A stretch of 64,000 nt of DNA from Malurus cyaneus samueli (GCA_009741485.1 CM019236.1:59495665-59559664); one strand, 5' to 3'. Shown: positions 35,712-50,100, counted from the first letter of the stretch. Numbers and translations are program-made. Notes: generated from the sequence alone by a model not told the origin.

Positions 35712-37619
35712 GTAAGTGATAAAGGAATAAATCACAAAACAGTGGGCACATGGGCTGTGCAGCCACTCTAACTTTGTGCCCACCTCTCCTCATCAGGAGC
35801 ACTCCTTTCCCAGGCAGCTGTCTCAGAAATGGGCAAATGTGCAAATACATAAAGAAGATCTTTTACACATTAGACAAGTCACGAACCAGCCCCAATTATA
35901 ATAGTAAATCAAACCTTTGTACTTTGCGCCTTTTCTTTTTTATATGGAAAGTTAATTGGTTTCTTCCTTTCTTCTTATGGGTGGCATTTAGTGCCTCATT
36001 TTGCCAATTAGCTTGTGAGACAATACGTTTTCATTTTGTGTTTTCATTATTTTATGGCAGAGGACTTCATTAACTTTCTCATAGTGTTCTGAATGGATGT
36101 TGATTAACAGTTTTGTTCTGCTGTTTCATGGCAACCTGGCCACCACATTAAACTAGCCAGAGTGAATTGCATAATGAAAAATCCTCCATCACTACATGAC
36201 AGTCTAAATAGACCAATGTTTTGTCATCTGATGAGGCTGAGATATTGCAGTACATCTGTGGAGTGCACAGACCAAGGAAATACAACTTCTCTGCAGATAA
36301 GAGAGGCAAAGGCCAGAACCTCAATCACAAGGAGTCACTGATTTGAAAACCAGGGGGATCAGGGCTCACCGCTCCCCTGGGGAGCCCAAGGCAAGTGTTG
36401 CAAGAGTCATAAGCAGCACACAGTGTAAGAAAGAAGAGGATAAATGGAGCAGACATAGTTGTAGTTACAAGAGAAAGGATCCTGAATATCCTATACAGGG
36501 AATATTTTGTGCAAAGTGGTTAAATGCATTGTTTCTGTTTGGCAGATTGAATGAGGAAGAGAATGAGGATACTTGGGACTTGCATAAATGTTACTCTAAT
36601 TTGACATTTACCACAGGAGGCATTCCACAGCTCACAGTGAGATCATGATTTTCCAGTTATAGAAAATGAGTCTGAGGAGTATGCAAGCAGCAGTGCAGAT
36701 GGTCTGAGAATTGTACAGAAAGTGTGAGCTTTGAATGTAGATTAAAAAGTATAAGGAAATAAAATCCTCTGATAGTTATATCAAAGCATTTAGTTAGACA
36801 TCGAAGTGCAGCTGCCTGCTATATATTTCAAGGAGTTTCATCATCCAAAGTGTTGGTAGAAACAGCATATATGGATCTCCTGTACTGGCCAAAGCGTTAC
36901 TTTTAAGGAAGGGTTGAAAAATCTCACAGGTGCACACCAGAGCTTTTGATTGCTTAGTATTAAGTGGGACCTTTTTCCTGAGTGACAAAAATGTCTGTGA
37001 GTTAAACTAATACAATTGTAACCATCTGTGCATTGCTTATTCATTTGTTCATTCATTTATTCTTTTCTCAGTGTGTCTGAAAAAATTGAATTCAAATTTA
37101 TCAGAAGTTTGGTGGTTTTTTACAGTGTGTTACATAATTCTTATTACTGTAATACATATTCCTATGCCCAAAGAAATTCCTATTAGAGGTAGAATGCAAA
37201 TAAAATACATATTTCATTCAATGGGAATGCTACCATCGCTAAGATGTTGAAGGTTGTTTTTTTTAAAGGTCACTGCTACTTGAGACATAAATGCTCACAT
37301 GGTATAGAAATGTACTCAGAAGGTCCAAACATCAACAAAAAGTGCCACAGTAGTCAGTGGGTATCTGTCGATTTTTCAAGGAAAGAGGGAGTAAAAGAAT
37401 AGGTGCAATTTGAATTAAGACACAATCCACATTAATCCTTCATACAAGGCAAAATGCAGAAGGATGTATTACCTGCTTTGAGAAAGAGCAGTGCCTCCAT
37501 TTAAAGTTCATTTCAACCCAGACAGTACTGGATTAAGGTTGGGCTACAAAGAAAGAGGAAAGCTGTCGTCACGAGTTTGCATTTGGAAGGTTTCCACTAA
37601 CTCAAGAAGTGTAAATTAC

Positions 37620-37687
37620 CTGAACACGAGCATTTGCCTCTGACTACTCTGTTGTACTGTTCTGAATGTACATAGCAATTTTAAATC
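37620..37687 (-). CDS. FAM81B: FAM81B internal exon candidate
   Basis: A 68-nt block with minus-strand acceptor ctcaagtttcag and donor gtaatt. Open frame DLKLLCTFRTVQQSSQRQML then VF, ending two bases into a codon. It resembles the human segment DMKVMQLLGKIETASSEQ with a four-codon shortening. The order between its neighbours is right. Confidence 0.4.
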
Positions 37688-40600
37688 CTGAAACTTGAGA
37701 GCAGGAAAATGTGAAAAATTAATGATGTAGTGGGAGTCCTCTGTCAGTTCTGGCTCACTTCTCAACCACGATGCTGGGGGCAGGTTCGCTGTTAAAGCCC
37801 GGCATTTCCCGAGGGGAACTTCAGCAGCAAGAAAAACAAGAAAGCACTGATGATCCTGAATCACATAAAACTACACTATGCCTTAGCTAAATGGCAATCA
37901 CTAAATAAAATGGTATTATAATATTACAGTTGAAATGCCATTAAAATGGCAGGGCTAGCAGTGCAATTCTAGTGAGCTTCTAATGGAGCTTTATTTAATC
38001 CATTTTCCTTTTTCTCACCTTAAAAAAAAAAAAAAAGCTAAGGGCTTGTCGCCAGCATCATGATTTATTACATTGGTGTCTTCATTGTAGATTTTCTGAC
38101 TTCAGTATTGTTCTGAGATCCCCCTTTTCACTTGTGGGAAACACTAACTGGTGCACGTGATAGATGGATGAGGAAGAAGGGCCTCAAAATGGTGTTTTGG
38201 CTCTTCATGAGTGCTCAGCCTCTTGCTTCTTCTGAGTTGTTTTTTCATTCTTTATGCAAGTAGAAGTGGACTGATCATTTCCCCCCACACTTATCCCATT
38301 TTCCTGCTTTCCATAACTGCTTTCCTTTCCTCTGCTGCAGGCAAATACTCCAGCACAGAAGATGGGATTAAGCTCCAGTGCAGATGATGGAGAGAACCAT
38401 CACACCTAGAAAAACACTGGGAAAGGAGGTCATGGCTTTGCTTAAAGCATATTGCCTCGGGAATCTGTCAACCTGAATTTAAAAGCATCAAGAGACTCTT
38501 GCAGGATCACCTAATTTGTTCTAATGCAAATAAACCACAGACCTAGAATGTCCCCACACTTTTCTCTGACAGTTTTGGATGTGTTGGCTTCAGCAGCTTA
38601 TCCTAGATTTCTGGGCCTCTCTGTAGTGATCTGGAATTTTTTGGTATCCTATGAATTTTTTCTTTCTCTCCTGCTGATTATACGTAGAAAGGAAGACATT
38701 TCTGAATACATTTTTTGTCCTATAAATTATACATATATGTATACTTCTCTCAGCCAGCAATTTTCCCTATCCCCCCACCACATTCCTGGCTCTTCTTTAC
38801 ACCATATCATTTTTTTAATTTCAGAAAGGGGATATTGGGCTTGGTACACTATTCTGGTATCAGTCTCTGTCCCATAAAATATTTTAGCTCCCTTTTTCTC
38901 TCTGCTTCTTTTGTCCAAGATTATACTCCTGGCTTTCTGATGCTGCATCATTGTAAAAGTTCATGCTAAGTTATTCCCCAAAATTTTCAGGGGACAGACA
39001 CTCAGTCATGAAACATCTCTTGTTTGGAATCCAAAATAATTTTTTTCAGTCAGACCACATAAACAGTATTTCTGGTTATTCTTTATTATTTCCTCATCCC
39101 TACTTGACCTATTTTTGTGTTATCCATAAATGTCAGCTACAGAGCTTTATATAAAAATTGTATAACTAGCTTCTGAAGGGCAAAAAGAAAATAAAGAGAG
39201 AAATATGCTACTTCAAGAAGATTTCTTCCTTAATGATTGCTTTTCCTGATATATCCATTCAGATAATTGTTGATCTGTGTGCTCTCTTACATAGCACAGT
39301 TCCACTTAATCTTTCTTAATCATAGTATCTGTGTTACAAAGTGCCCCATGGAAGCCCCCACATGTTAAATACATGCAATTACTTGTTATAATCTCACCAA
39401 AGGAATTGCTCACTCAGTAAGACCTACTTTCCGAAAGAAGAAGTATGGATTTTATTGGTAAAAATGGAGAGTGTAAATTGGAGGAAATAACCACTTCAGT
39501 TGAAGTGTAGCTGGAAAAGATGAAAGCTGGAAAAGAAAAAAAATTCACCAAAATTGCAAGTGTGTGATGAAGAATAAGGCAGGAAAATATAGTTCTTTTT
39601 CCTAGCTTGCAATTTTTTTCTAAAGGGTGTGAAAGCTCATATCTGGGACTAAAATGGAGATATGAGTGTGAAATACATTTATGCCCACACTGAATCATCT
39701 CTGCACCAATGGGCTAGCAGGAATTAAAATGAGTATCCTAGGATAACCAAAACGATTGTATTCCATACCCATCTGTGCCCCAAAATGGTTATTTTCTCTT
39801 TACTGCCCAGGAGTGTATCCAGAAATGGAATTGCAGGATTGGGAGATTTGCCATGATCCCTTGAAAAGGTCAAAGCACCAGAGCTAAGCTTTCTCCACTC
39901 CATTTTTCTAGAAGTCTTTTGTTCCTCTCTTGCATCTTGTGCTACCTTGAGGCAAATTCCACAAGTTCTTGCCTGCAGCTGCAGCTCTGCTGGACCAGGA
40001 GGCTTTGCTCCAGTCCAGGTCACTCCAAGCCGAGGACAGAAGGCACCGAATCGCCCCAGCCCTGTGGCTGCATCCTGCCTGCCTGCCCTGCTGTTCCCCT
40101 GCCACAAGGAGAGCAAAGTCCCTCCAAGGGTGCCAGTCCTGGACCGAGTTCCAGCTGCCAGAGCATGTCAGGATGCCTTTCTCAACAGAAACGCTGCCCT
40201 TCTGAGAGATCAGTGGTGAAGGGGGAAAAAAGCTAATTCCATCTCCCCTTTGTGTCCCTAGAGGAGGTTGCCCACGGCAGCCACCCTCTTGGAAAGGGCA
40301 GGAGTTACCCCGCTATTCTGGGTTTCTCTTTGATCGTAAGGAGTTTGTGAGATTCAGTGACATTGTACCTAGTGATTATTCCCTTTTTCTTCCTGTTGTT
40401 GCTTTGTTTATTAGTTAACTCTTAATTATTTTCACTTATTTCTGCTCATATTCATTTTCTCCTTACTGATGAAAAACAATTGGTTGGAACTAAGGAGGAC
40501 GGTAACTCATTTTAGAGTGTCCACCTTTTAAACTCTCTTAAACTAAGACACCTTGTTGCTCTTCATGTAGCTCTCCAATGCTGGATGTGTTTTTGGTCAG

Positions 40601-40704
40601 ACTTTGAACTGCCGAATTAATTTCCATTCTGGCAAAATCCCTTGTTCTCCTTTGCATCTCAAAATAATTTCAAAACAGGATTCAAAACGTCTTTTTTTGG
40701 GAGG

Positions 40705-40885
40705 TCATATAATCACACAATGAGTTGGAAGGGAGCTTAAGGATTATCTTATCCCAGCCTCCCTGGGAAACCTTCCACTAGACCAGGCTACTAATAGCCC
40801 CATCCAGTCTGGATTTAAACAGTTGCAGGGATGGGGCATCCACAACTTCTCCGGACAACCTGTTTCAGTGCCTCAGGTTGTTTGT
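40705..40885 (-). mobile_element. CR1 LINE 3' end
   Basis: Minus-oriented: 'acacaatgagttggaaggga', 'tccactagaccaggctac', 'ggggcatccacaacttctc'. More diverged than the copy at 33379. Confidence 0.85.
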
Positions 40886-42394
40886 CTTTCTTGGGGAAAG
40901 GAACTACATTTTTTTCTTCAAAATCTGTATCTGCATAAATAATGCTTTCATTTTCCCGTTAAAAACATACTTTAGGTTGAAAATTGTGCAAAAAATTAGA
41001 ATATGCAAAAATCTGGAAATTTATTTTATTCTTCCCCTCAAACACCTGCAGCACAGCGCAGCCCTTAAAGAAGAGCACACGATTTTGGCTCCCTTGTAGG
41101 AGGGGATAGCAGGTGCTCTGTAGCAGGGAGTCAGTAGCTAAGTGGAGAAGGCATTGGCACCAGGACATGTCCTCAGCACACACAGCTCTGCACAGGGCAG
41201 GTTTGGGGATCAACTACAGCATGGACCTGCTGTCAAATTGCTTTGCAGATACACCCACCCGGCCCTGACCAAGGGTGCAAGCCAGAATAAGCAGCTCTTC
41301 AATGTCTTGTTCTACCATTGCCATTCAGTGTGTGGCCTGATACCTGATTCACTGCAGTTTTTTAAGTCTGCTCTAAAGAGGGAAGGATTAGGCTCTTCTT
41401 AAGTGGCTCATCCAGATGGTATCTGAATAGGTCACAAATATTAATTTCAGGAAGTGTTTGTGCAACTTCTGTGACGTTTAACAGACCCAGAGAGGAGCCA
41501 GGGAATGATATTTAAAATCTGATTTTACTTGTCAGGCTGAAAGGAGAGGCCTAGGGCTGATACTTCAGTGTAATTCAGCACTACCCAACACTCATCTGTT
41601 CAAAGCAAAGTTCTTATCCCCTTAAAAATAAATATCCTATTGTGTAAAAATAGAGGTTTTTTACTGGCTTTTTGTTTGCAATGTTCCCCACTGAGTGGAT
41701 TTTATTTTTTAATAATACAGAAAAGGACAAATATGAAGGAAAATTTCAACTGTAAATGCCTAAAGTTTGCAAAAATTGTTGCTGACGGGTTTGTTGCCCC
41801 CACAGCCTATACCACAATTGGAGCTGTGGGAGGGCATAGGGACAACCCTGCTGGGCTATGTCATAGTTGTGCCAGTCCCACTTTTCCAGCAAAAGCAGAC
41901 ATTTCGGGATCCACCAAAACTAGGGCACAGGTGATGGAGAAAGCTGTAACACCTCTGGAGTAAAATGTAATTAAAAATCTGCCATTTGTGCACCTCTTCC
42001 TCGACCCGCTTGCACACGGAGTATGAATAATCACAAGACCAAGTACACTGGACATTCCCATTTTTGTTCTGCATCAGTAAATAATGTTCCCAAAGGGTGG
42101 AATGTGCTGCACCACTCACATGTATTTTTGGCAGTGTATTTAGCACTGATGCAATTCTGACGCCTCAGGTCCACAAAGACAGAGGCACAGAATGGGACTG
42201 CTGGTGCCTTGCTGCCAAAAGCAATACAGAACACAATCATTTGTTAGGATTGAAAGCAGCTACCACAGGTTTATTGAAGGAAATCAAAATTCTCCTTCCC
42301 CATCTTGTTTCCCGGACTCCTGGCAACATTGTTGTCCTGGAGCACACCACCCCAGGGTAAAATGGAGCCATCCTGCCTGTGGTTGATGGTCACC

Positions 42395-42419
42395 NNNNNN
42401 NNNNNNNNNNNNNNNNNNN
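42395..42419. other. Assembly gap (25 N)
   Basis: Twenty-five N characters. True length unknown. Confidence 1.
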
Positions 42420-42844
42420 CTGAGTCTGCGTGCAGATTCTGAACTGAGACACTGTCATCTTATGCAGAAGTGATGCCAGGCACGTCTCTTCTCTACCCAA
42501 GACTTTTAGGAGAAATGTTTTTCTCTTGCAGTTTGCAATCCTCTCCTGGTATGATGAAAGATGTCTTTATCAAAGGTCTGATCTTTAACAGCCCTTCCAT
42601 CCACAACCATTCTGTGATTTTTTCACTTGACACTAGTCTTTTTGGTGTCCCTGATGCAGTGACAATTGGGAATTTTTCTGGCTCTGTCAGAGGAGTGTGT
42701 TAAGTCAGGGTCAGTTTCATTCTCAGTGGCAACAGCATGCCAGCACTTTCCCCAGCACAGGCTTTTATGCTTTTTTGAAGAATAGTCTTCCTGCTTTGGG
42801 GAAGATTTAAAGTATGAGTGAATCACATTTCCTGATGGAACCTT

Positions 42845-42846
<2 letters not shown>

Positions 42847-42884
<38 letters not shown>
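42847..42884. repeat. Poly(T) run, 38 bases
   Basis: The longest homopolymer in the window, close to the assembly gap. Its length is probably unreliable. Confidence 0.9.
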
Positions 42885-42887
<3 letters not shown>

Positions 42888-45800
42888 GATTGAGAAATCA
42901 ACATTGCTTAACAACTCTGATTTGCTACATGCCAGAAGCGATTCTCCAGATCTCTTCAGAGGCTTTGACATGTTCTCACTTCACTGTTTCCTGCGCTGTC
43001 AGTGCTCTACCCTTATCAAATCTCACAGCCCGAATGCACTAAGGAAATAGGCAGCTCAGATTAGGACCTAGAGAAGTGTGATTTACAACCAAGGGAAAAG
43101 ATTACTTTTAGATGCTTATAGCATATTTCTAGCAAAGCTGTAATGCTGATACATGTTTTGGATAGTGTTAAAGGAGCTGGACAGTTTAAAATAAGTGAGT
43201 GGTTGGTCTTTCAGGAGAGGGCGTGTGGGACCAGGGGTCAGGGCCATGTCACTGCTCAGCACCGGGAGACAGCCCCGTCACATCTCAACCGAAGCCACCG
43301 CTGATGGAGCCACCGCAGACAGAGCCACTGTCACTGCTGGAACTGAACCACTGATGGAACTGTCACTGTCACAGCCGCCACAGCTGCCACTGGAGAACTG
43401 CAGTGGGCCTGAGTCCTGCCAGGTGGCCTGAAGTCAGCATTTCAGCAGTAGCACTCCTTGTTTGGACAAACTAGCTTTCAAAATTCTGTTTCAACCCTGC
43501 CTTCTGGTTTTTTTGGGGGGGAGTGGAGTTGTTTTGTATTGCTTTTTTTGAGATTTGGGGTGGAATTTAAGAGCCTCCCTGATATACTGTGTTTGTTTTT
43601 CCAATACCACAGGGTGAGCCGTGCAAGAACAATTGCCATTTTGCCTTTGTGCTCAAGCTGTGCACTGTCTTTTGAAGCATTTTTGTTTGTTCGGTGATGA
43701 ATACCTTTTATGGATAAAACACGCTCTCTTTTGTGTACAATTTATTAATATTGATGTGATTATGGCAATTTTTTAGTAAATTTGGATTCCTGTTTAGAAT
43801 ATCTCTTTGTTTTCTGTTCCTCCACTCCATTATTGGAAGAGGCAGAGGTGAAAGGGAACAGCTTGAGTTCTACTTGGGTTTTAAACACAGCACAGTGAAG
43901 AAGAGATTCAGATAAATCTATACAGATAGATCTATCAATACAGAAAATGCTAAGATTACAGTTGAGTGGCTGAAGTGTACCTAAGTTTACTTTGCAACAA
44001 ATTTGGCATCTATATGGACTGCAATGATGTTTTGCAGCTGTCTTATCTCTGTGTTTACCAGGACCCGTTTACATTTTCCTGCACAAATAAAATTTTACAA
44101 CACATGTAATCTTTGGCAGCCATAATGTACCAACCACATCCAAACACTTAATTTCAATTTCTTCTTGGTAAAACTGCTGTATATCAAAATGTGTAAGCTC
44201 TCTTCTACAGATGGCAGCAGAAGTCACTGGTTGAAAATTAAGGGTATCTACTACCTATTTTTCCCCTTCAGTTTTGAAAAGCACCTTGTTTGTTAGAAAT
44301 GCAAACAAGCAACAACAACAACCACAAACAAATCCCCCATCCCTAACCAAAAACCCAAACACATGTTTTGGTGGAAAACAGTTGTATGAGAATGTAAGTG
44401 CAATAAAGCCCCCCACAGCCAATCTCAAGGCCTCTTGACATGGTTACACAGTCCCACCTGGCTTGTTCATGACCATGACTGTAGACCATAAGGCAGTCTT
44501 AGATAAGTCAGAAACAAGTTTTATCTACCGAATAACATTCTTCTTGTGCACACTACCAACCTCATGCACTACAATTTTCCTGGTGTACAGCAATGCAAGA
44601 GCAATGATTCAGTTTGAGCTGGTGCTAAGCAGCTACAAATGACTTCAGTGTATGAGCTCTGAAGATTTACTCCTCTTAGTGTCTCTGCCTGCTCACCTGT
44701 CTTGCAGCTGGTTTCCTCCTGAGGAGTCCCAAGTAATTCTCCTTGGACCCTCAATAGATAGCTGAGCTGGCCAGTGATTTATCCCTTTCCCCTGTTCTTC
44801 AATCTTATCTGAACAGGGAAGAGAGTGGAGGAGACAGCAAAGGAAAAAAATATACCAGAAAATGGAACTCACAAATTAGTGGTGGCTCATCAGACCAACA
44901 AAAATTTTTGCTTTCATCATTAATTACTATTTGGAGGAGGGCTTGAGACTGACAGATGCCAGTCACAGGCAGCATCTGAATCTGGGGTCTTCTGAGTCTT
45001 TTCACGTCACTGGTAGAAGCCCCACTGAAGCTCAGCTCTGGGGTTGATTAGTCAGGTTGGTCTCAGCTTTCTTCAGCACCAAAAGCCATATGATATCGCC
45101 TTCTTCACACACCACTGATGGCTTTAATAATAGGGTACTGCTGTTATTTTCACCCCATTCCTGGCAGAGCATCCTGCTAATCATCTTAAAAAAAAGAGTA
45201 AGGGCAGAAGTTTTTCACATGGAATCAGATTGTCACAAGGAGTTTGTTTCTTGCCTCTTGGAAAAGGAGGAAGTGATTGTTTTGTGGGGTTTTGTTTGGT
45301 TTGGTTTTGGTTGTTCCTTGTGTAAATCTAAGCTGTGCTCCAAACCCCAAAGAAATATACTTGATGACAAACAGAATCAAATAACAATCCTGAACAGAGA
45401 CCATGAAATCTAGCCAAAAGCCCGTATTTTTTTTTTTTTTGTTCAGGGCAATCCATAGAGAAAACAGAGAAACTGAAAACTGTTAGGAAATATGGCAATA
45501 GATATTGCACTCTGAATATCAGCTAATGAACCTGAGAATTACTATTTGCATGGCATACATCGGAGCTTTCTGGAATACGTCCTCAGCTTATTGCTTTCTT
45601 AATGCATTCCACTGGTTTTGGAAAACATTTACAAAGAAAACAGAGTGTAGTAATGACCAGGAAATCTCAGCTTCTGGGAATCAGAAAAACTTGAATTGAC
45701 TGCAATAATAAATTACATTATCTACACAGCTGACCTCTCTTCATAACAAAACTTGCTCAAGAGCTGGAAATTCTTTTCCCTAACAGAAGAATTAAGAAAA

Positions 45801-46744
45801 AAAATCATCAAACTTAGAGAATAAAGTTATGTTGTACCAGAAAAAGTCTCTCTTTTCCAATATAAAGGAGTATCTCTTTTTAGTTACATCTAAGTAGATG
45901 TAGTACGAATTTAAAGATAGTATTTTTGTTACCTGTTAAAATATATTGTGATTTATATACCATTCTTTTAAAGAGTGAAAAAATCCAGACTTGTACAACA
46001 TGGGACAAGGAGAAATGTTTTTGCAACCCTCCTAAGAGGAGAAGGAATGTACTCTTAATGAGTCTTGCTATGGCCTTGCTTTAAATGCATTTGTACTGGA
46101 AAATATTTGAATGCTGTAGTGTCATCTATCACAATCTGGATATCAGTGTAAATATTAACAAAATATGATGGAACATATCGTAAAGCAGATAGGATTAGAA
46201 GACAATAGGACAGAGGAACCAATTTCTAAGTTAGTGACTGAAACACCTGTGGTTTAGGTATCTGGTTGGCAGAGTGGCACCCAAGCTGCTGGCAGGGTGG
46301 GCAGGTCCCAGGGTTTCTCAGGGTGTGCACAGATTTGGGTTTGCCATTGTCCCATCGAGTGCACAGGTGACACCTGACACTGCCCAATGAGACCTTCTGC
46401 TCCATTTTCCCAGTGAGTCAGATGAAGAGTGCTGCTTATGGTGTCTGTGTTTTCAGACAGATGGGCTCCCACATATCTTGGGCCCTAGAAAATTATCTGG
46501 GGAGCTGTTAGAGCTTTCAGATAACTATGTGTTTCTGAAGGCAGTCCCTGCATGGCAGGATCCAGCACACTGTTTAGTGTGGGGAGGAACAGATGGGCTG
46601 CTTACATGGCATGTATGAAAATAATGCATGTCTTCTATAGACAGGGATTAAATGGAGACAGGGACAATTCTCATGGAAGACATGCTTGATTTTCCCATGC
46701 TATGTTTTCATGATTGTACCCTTCTAAGAGCAATGTGGGTTGCT

Positions 46745-46905
46745 CCAAAATCAGGTTTTTTGGAAGTTTTCCATTAACTGAAACTTTTCTCAGCAATATC
46801 ATTGTGGTTCTGTGCAGATAGTTCTGTCTACTCTGGCTTGTAGCATCCTGTACTTGTACCTTTGCTTCAGTTTCTCGTAGATATTCAGATTTCAGCATTT
46901 TATTC
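46745..46905 (-). pseudogene. FAM81B: FAM81B central exon remnant next to a CR1
   Basis: A minus-strand open stretch reads YLRETEAKVQVQDATSQSRQ, NYLHRTTMILLRKVSVNGKL. Measured from the Asp, His (+11), Leu (+18) and Val (+21) coincide with human DQAATGTNFAVHEINIKHLQGV. I see no convincing acceptor or donor, and a CR1 insertion begins about 15 bases beyond its upstream edge. Boundaries are approximate. Confidence 0.35.
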
Positions 46906-46919
46906 TTCAGTAATTTTAT

Positions 46920-47105
46920 AACAGAATCACAGAATGGGGAAAGTTGAAAGGGACCAGAGTGGGTGATCTGGTCCAACCTCCCTGCTCAAGCAGGGTCATG
47001 CTAGAGCACATTGCACAGAACTGCAGATGGTCTCCAGTGAGGCAAACTCCATAACCCTGTTGGGCAGCCTGTTCCAGTTCATGATCACCCATACAGCACA
47101 GTAAA
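46920..47105 (-). mobile_element. CR1 LINE 3' end abutting a FAM81B exon remnant
   Basis: Minus-oriented: 'aacagaatcacagaatgggg', 'gatctggtccaacctccctg', 'gctagagcacattgcacag', 'ctgttccagttcatgatcac'. Its 3' terminus lies about 15 bases from open FAM81B-like sequence. Confidence 0.88.
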
Positions 47106-50100
47106 GCAGATAGGATTAGACAGCTACACAGATTAGACTTAGCTCCATAGGCCACAAAGTCAGTTAGAGCAAAACTAAAAATACACATTTTTAGTATACT
47201 TTTCATTAGTGACCCATATAGATTGTCAGCTAAATGATTCCCATGTTATTTTAAGACAGCTTATATTTATGAAGTGGGAAGACTTGAAAAGGAAAATTAG
47301 CAATTGGCACCCATTTGTGGAAAACAAGTACAAAGTTCAGAGAAGCACCCACAGAGAAGCATACAGTACAGCTTGCTCAGAAATGGACCTCATTTTTTTG
47401 CAAGCTGTAGCATAAACCAGAGAACATCGTGCAAGGAAATACCCCACAAAATATCATGAAACTTGATTTCGTGACTTCTTTAATACAGCTGGGCGTAGGA
47501 GGAGGGAGTCACAAGCAAGAGCAGAGGGACAGATGAGGTGGTGTTGAAAAGCAGTGGGGCCATTTGATGTGAACAACATGATGGAAAGACCTCCATTTGG
47601 GGACCATAAGTTACTTGAGCCCCTAGATTTTCAAAGTCAGCAGGAGTCCACCATTGGGACTCTGGAGAAACCCTCAGGAGGAAGAATCAGAGAGAGTCTC
47701 TTGCACAGAATCTAAAAATTTATGCATGCTTACTGTGGGAAAATCACCGGGGATTCTGTGGACAGACAACCACGGATATAGTAAGAAGGGACAGAGGAGT
47801 TGTACTGGCACCTTAAGAGCGGTTATAACAGTATGGAAATGATACAATAAATCACAATTGCTGCTGCCTGGACAGAATGTGGCTGGCATGGCTTGAAACC
47901 TATTCCTTGATGAATCCCCATATGCACACCTGGTAAGGGGGATGGAAGGGAGGGTGGAGCAGAGTGGAGACACTGTGGCCAGACTCTGTGGAGATCCTTG
48001 AAGGGAAGGGGACTCCTTGAGGAAGGGGACTCAGCCTGTGCAGCTGATAAACCACATACCCCCTATTAGCCAGGGGAGAGAAGGGAACCTGTCCTGCTGC
48101 TGAGATGGCAATGTCACTCTCCTCAGATGAATTTGGTTCATTAAAGCCTAATAATAATCTTAACACAAAAATCTTAAGTATGTATCACTGCATGGACACA
48201 CACTCTATTCTTTCTGGTTCTATATTTAAAAGTGAATGAAGATAATTTGACACCAATCAGTAACAAAAGTATGCACGACTATAGTCACTCAAGCTTCACC
48301 TAAACACGAAGAAACAATGTAAAAGTAAGTCCGAAATGCAGGACAAGTTAGGGAAGAGTCCATCATAACTGCTGGGATCAGGCAATGGGCGAAGCTGTCT
48401 TCTCCCCCACACCTATTGGGTAAGAATCATATTCTATGCCAAACATTTTATTGGGGATTAGAGTTTGTCTGTGTATTGTTTTGAATATATTTTTGCAGTC
48501 AGACACTATCACCAACCTTTGAACCTTAACCTGTCACAATTTTATATTAATGAAGAGTGTTATTCAAAAAATTGTCAGTGTGAGTCCCTCATGGGAGCTA
48601 GCAGGTGCCTGCAGTGGGTAACACGCTCTAAAGAACAGAAAGACCTGTGGAGGGGTCTCCCTTATCGTGCTGGTGTTTCCCTGGCTGAGTCAGTGGAACC
48701 ACCCTCCAATCCAGAAGGGCTGCTCAGAGACAGGTCCCCCTAACAGGACAATGACAGAGTGGTCAGGCACAAGGGTCTCGGCTTTCCTGGGATGCTGACA
48801 GACAAATTTAACACTAAGGGTAGAGTAATCTTCCCACAGTACGGCTCAAGGAAGTCTTCCCTTTTCACATTAAATTTATTTTTGTCTTTTTATATTTTTT
48901 AATTTTTTCATTATCATTCCCAGCTCTTTGTTTTGGTTCTTTTTTTGGGTGTCAGATGGATACCACCATGCTTTTATCTGCTCCAAAGGAAGACAATGTA
49001 TTACACTTCAGCTGGGAGCAACCCAGCTGTGAACTCTGATTTGGTGGTGGTTTGGGATCTTTTTTTCATATTCAGCAATTAAAATTACTGCTGTATATAT
49101 TTCAATACAAAATCTAGCAATTCTTGCTTCTGTAATTATTATATCATTGAAAATACTGAGCTAAAAAAGGCATATGCAGCCTAAGAATAGAAAAGAGGAA
49201 GGTGTCCAGGGAAGCAATGGCAATACTGCAGTAGACTGTCTATGTGTGCAGACACATATACATTCTAACAGTGTAAAATGCAAAATTTTGGAACTTTAAG
49301 TTGAGGGCAATTTTTTATAAAACATCTATAAGACAAAAGCGGCAAGATAATACCAATACTCTTATGCATTAGACTACTAAATCTTGTGAGATATGCTGAT
49401 TTTCTGCTCATTTTAATTTACTGAATGACTAGACAGTTATTCCACTTAGATTTTGTGACTTTCTGTCTGAAGGGTATTAGCTCCACATAAATAGCAAATT
49501 GCTTGAGTTATCTTAGATGGACAGATTGTCGTAATATTTTTCAGTGATGAGCAGAACATCAGTCTTGTTCAAAATAATTTGTTGTTTGAGTCAATGTTTA
49601 GGAGTGGAAAACAATGTAATGAAGCTCAGTTCAGTGAGTTTAAATCTTTTTAAAAAAAAAACAAACCCATTTATCACCCTTCCAGCCATAGTCCTCATGG
49701 CAGGCAGCTGTGGGAGCATCAGACAATATAGGTCATCATTGGCCATTGTGGGAAACAAGTGATTCTGGCTTCAAGACTTGCTGGTATGTGTGTGAGGATA
49801 ACTCTCCATTGAGATGCTGTCTGTATGGTTCAGCATGGCTGTTAGGCTGTTTACTGCTTACATGCCTAATATTTATTGCAAGAATGGTGTCATAATTATT
49901 TTAGAAATAGCACAACTTGCAGCAATTGAGGCAGGTTCAGTTCTAGTGTGATCTCTGTTGGTTAACACTTTACTCTCAAAATCTCTTTGCAAGATACACA
50001 TACTATGTCTTTGAGAGACACACGTACTATGCATTTGAAAAACTCAGTGAGTCACTTTCAGTTTCTCTCAGTCACGAAGGATTTCTCTCTTGGTAGCTAT

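Larger units (their letters stand above)
38000..46700. other. Stretch without a supported gene
   Basis: Contains the CR1 at 40.7 kb, the gap at 42.4 kb, the T run at 42.85 kb and GC-richer patches at 39.95-40.3 kb and 43.2-43.45 kb. The ORFs in these patches have no splice or family support. If FAM81B is real this is intron. Confidence 0.5.

Noticed and set aside
38341..38410. A plus-strand block after a strong tttcctctgctgcag acceptor
   Set aside because: It reads only 22 codons to a stop and has no following poly(A) signal or link to other exons that I could support.
39724..40116. A 130-codon minus-strand ORF in GC-rich DNA
   Set aside because: No family resemblance. Several other ORFs overlap it on both strands, as expected from GC-rich composition, and no splice context supports it.
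46671..46976. The full 101-codon minus-strand ORF as one protein
   Set aside because: Its first third is CR1 sequence. Only the middle resembles FAM81B, so it was split into a CR1 and an exon remnant.
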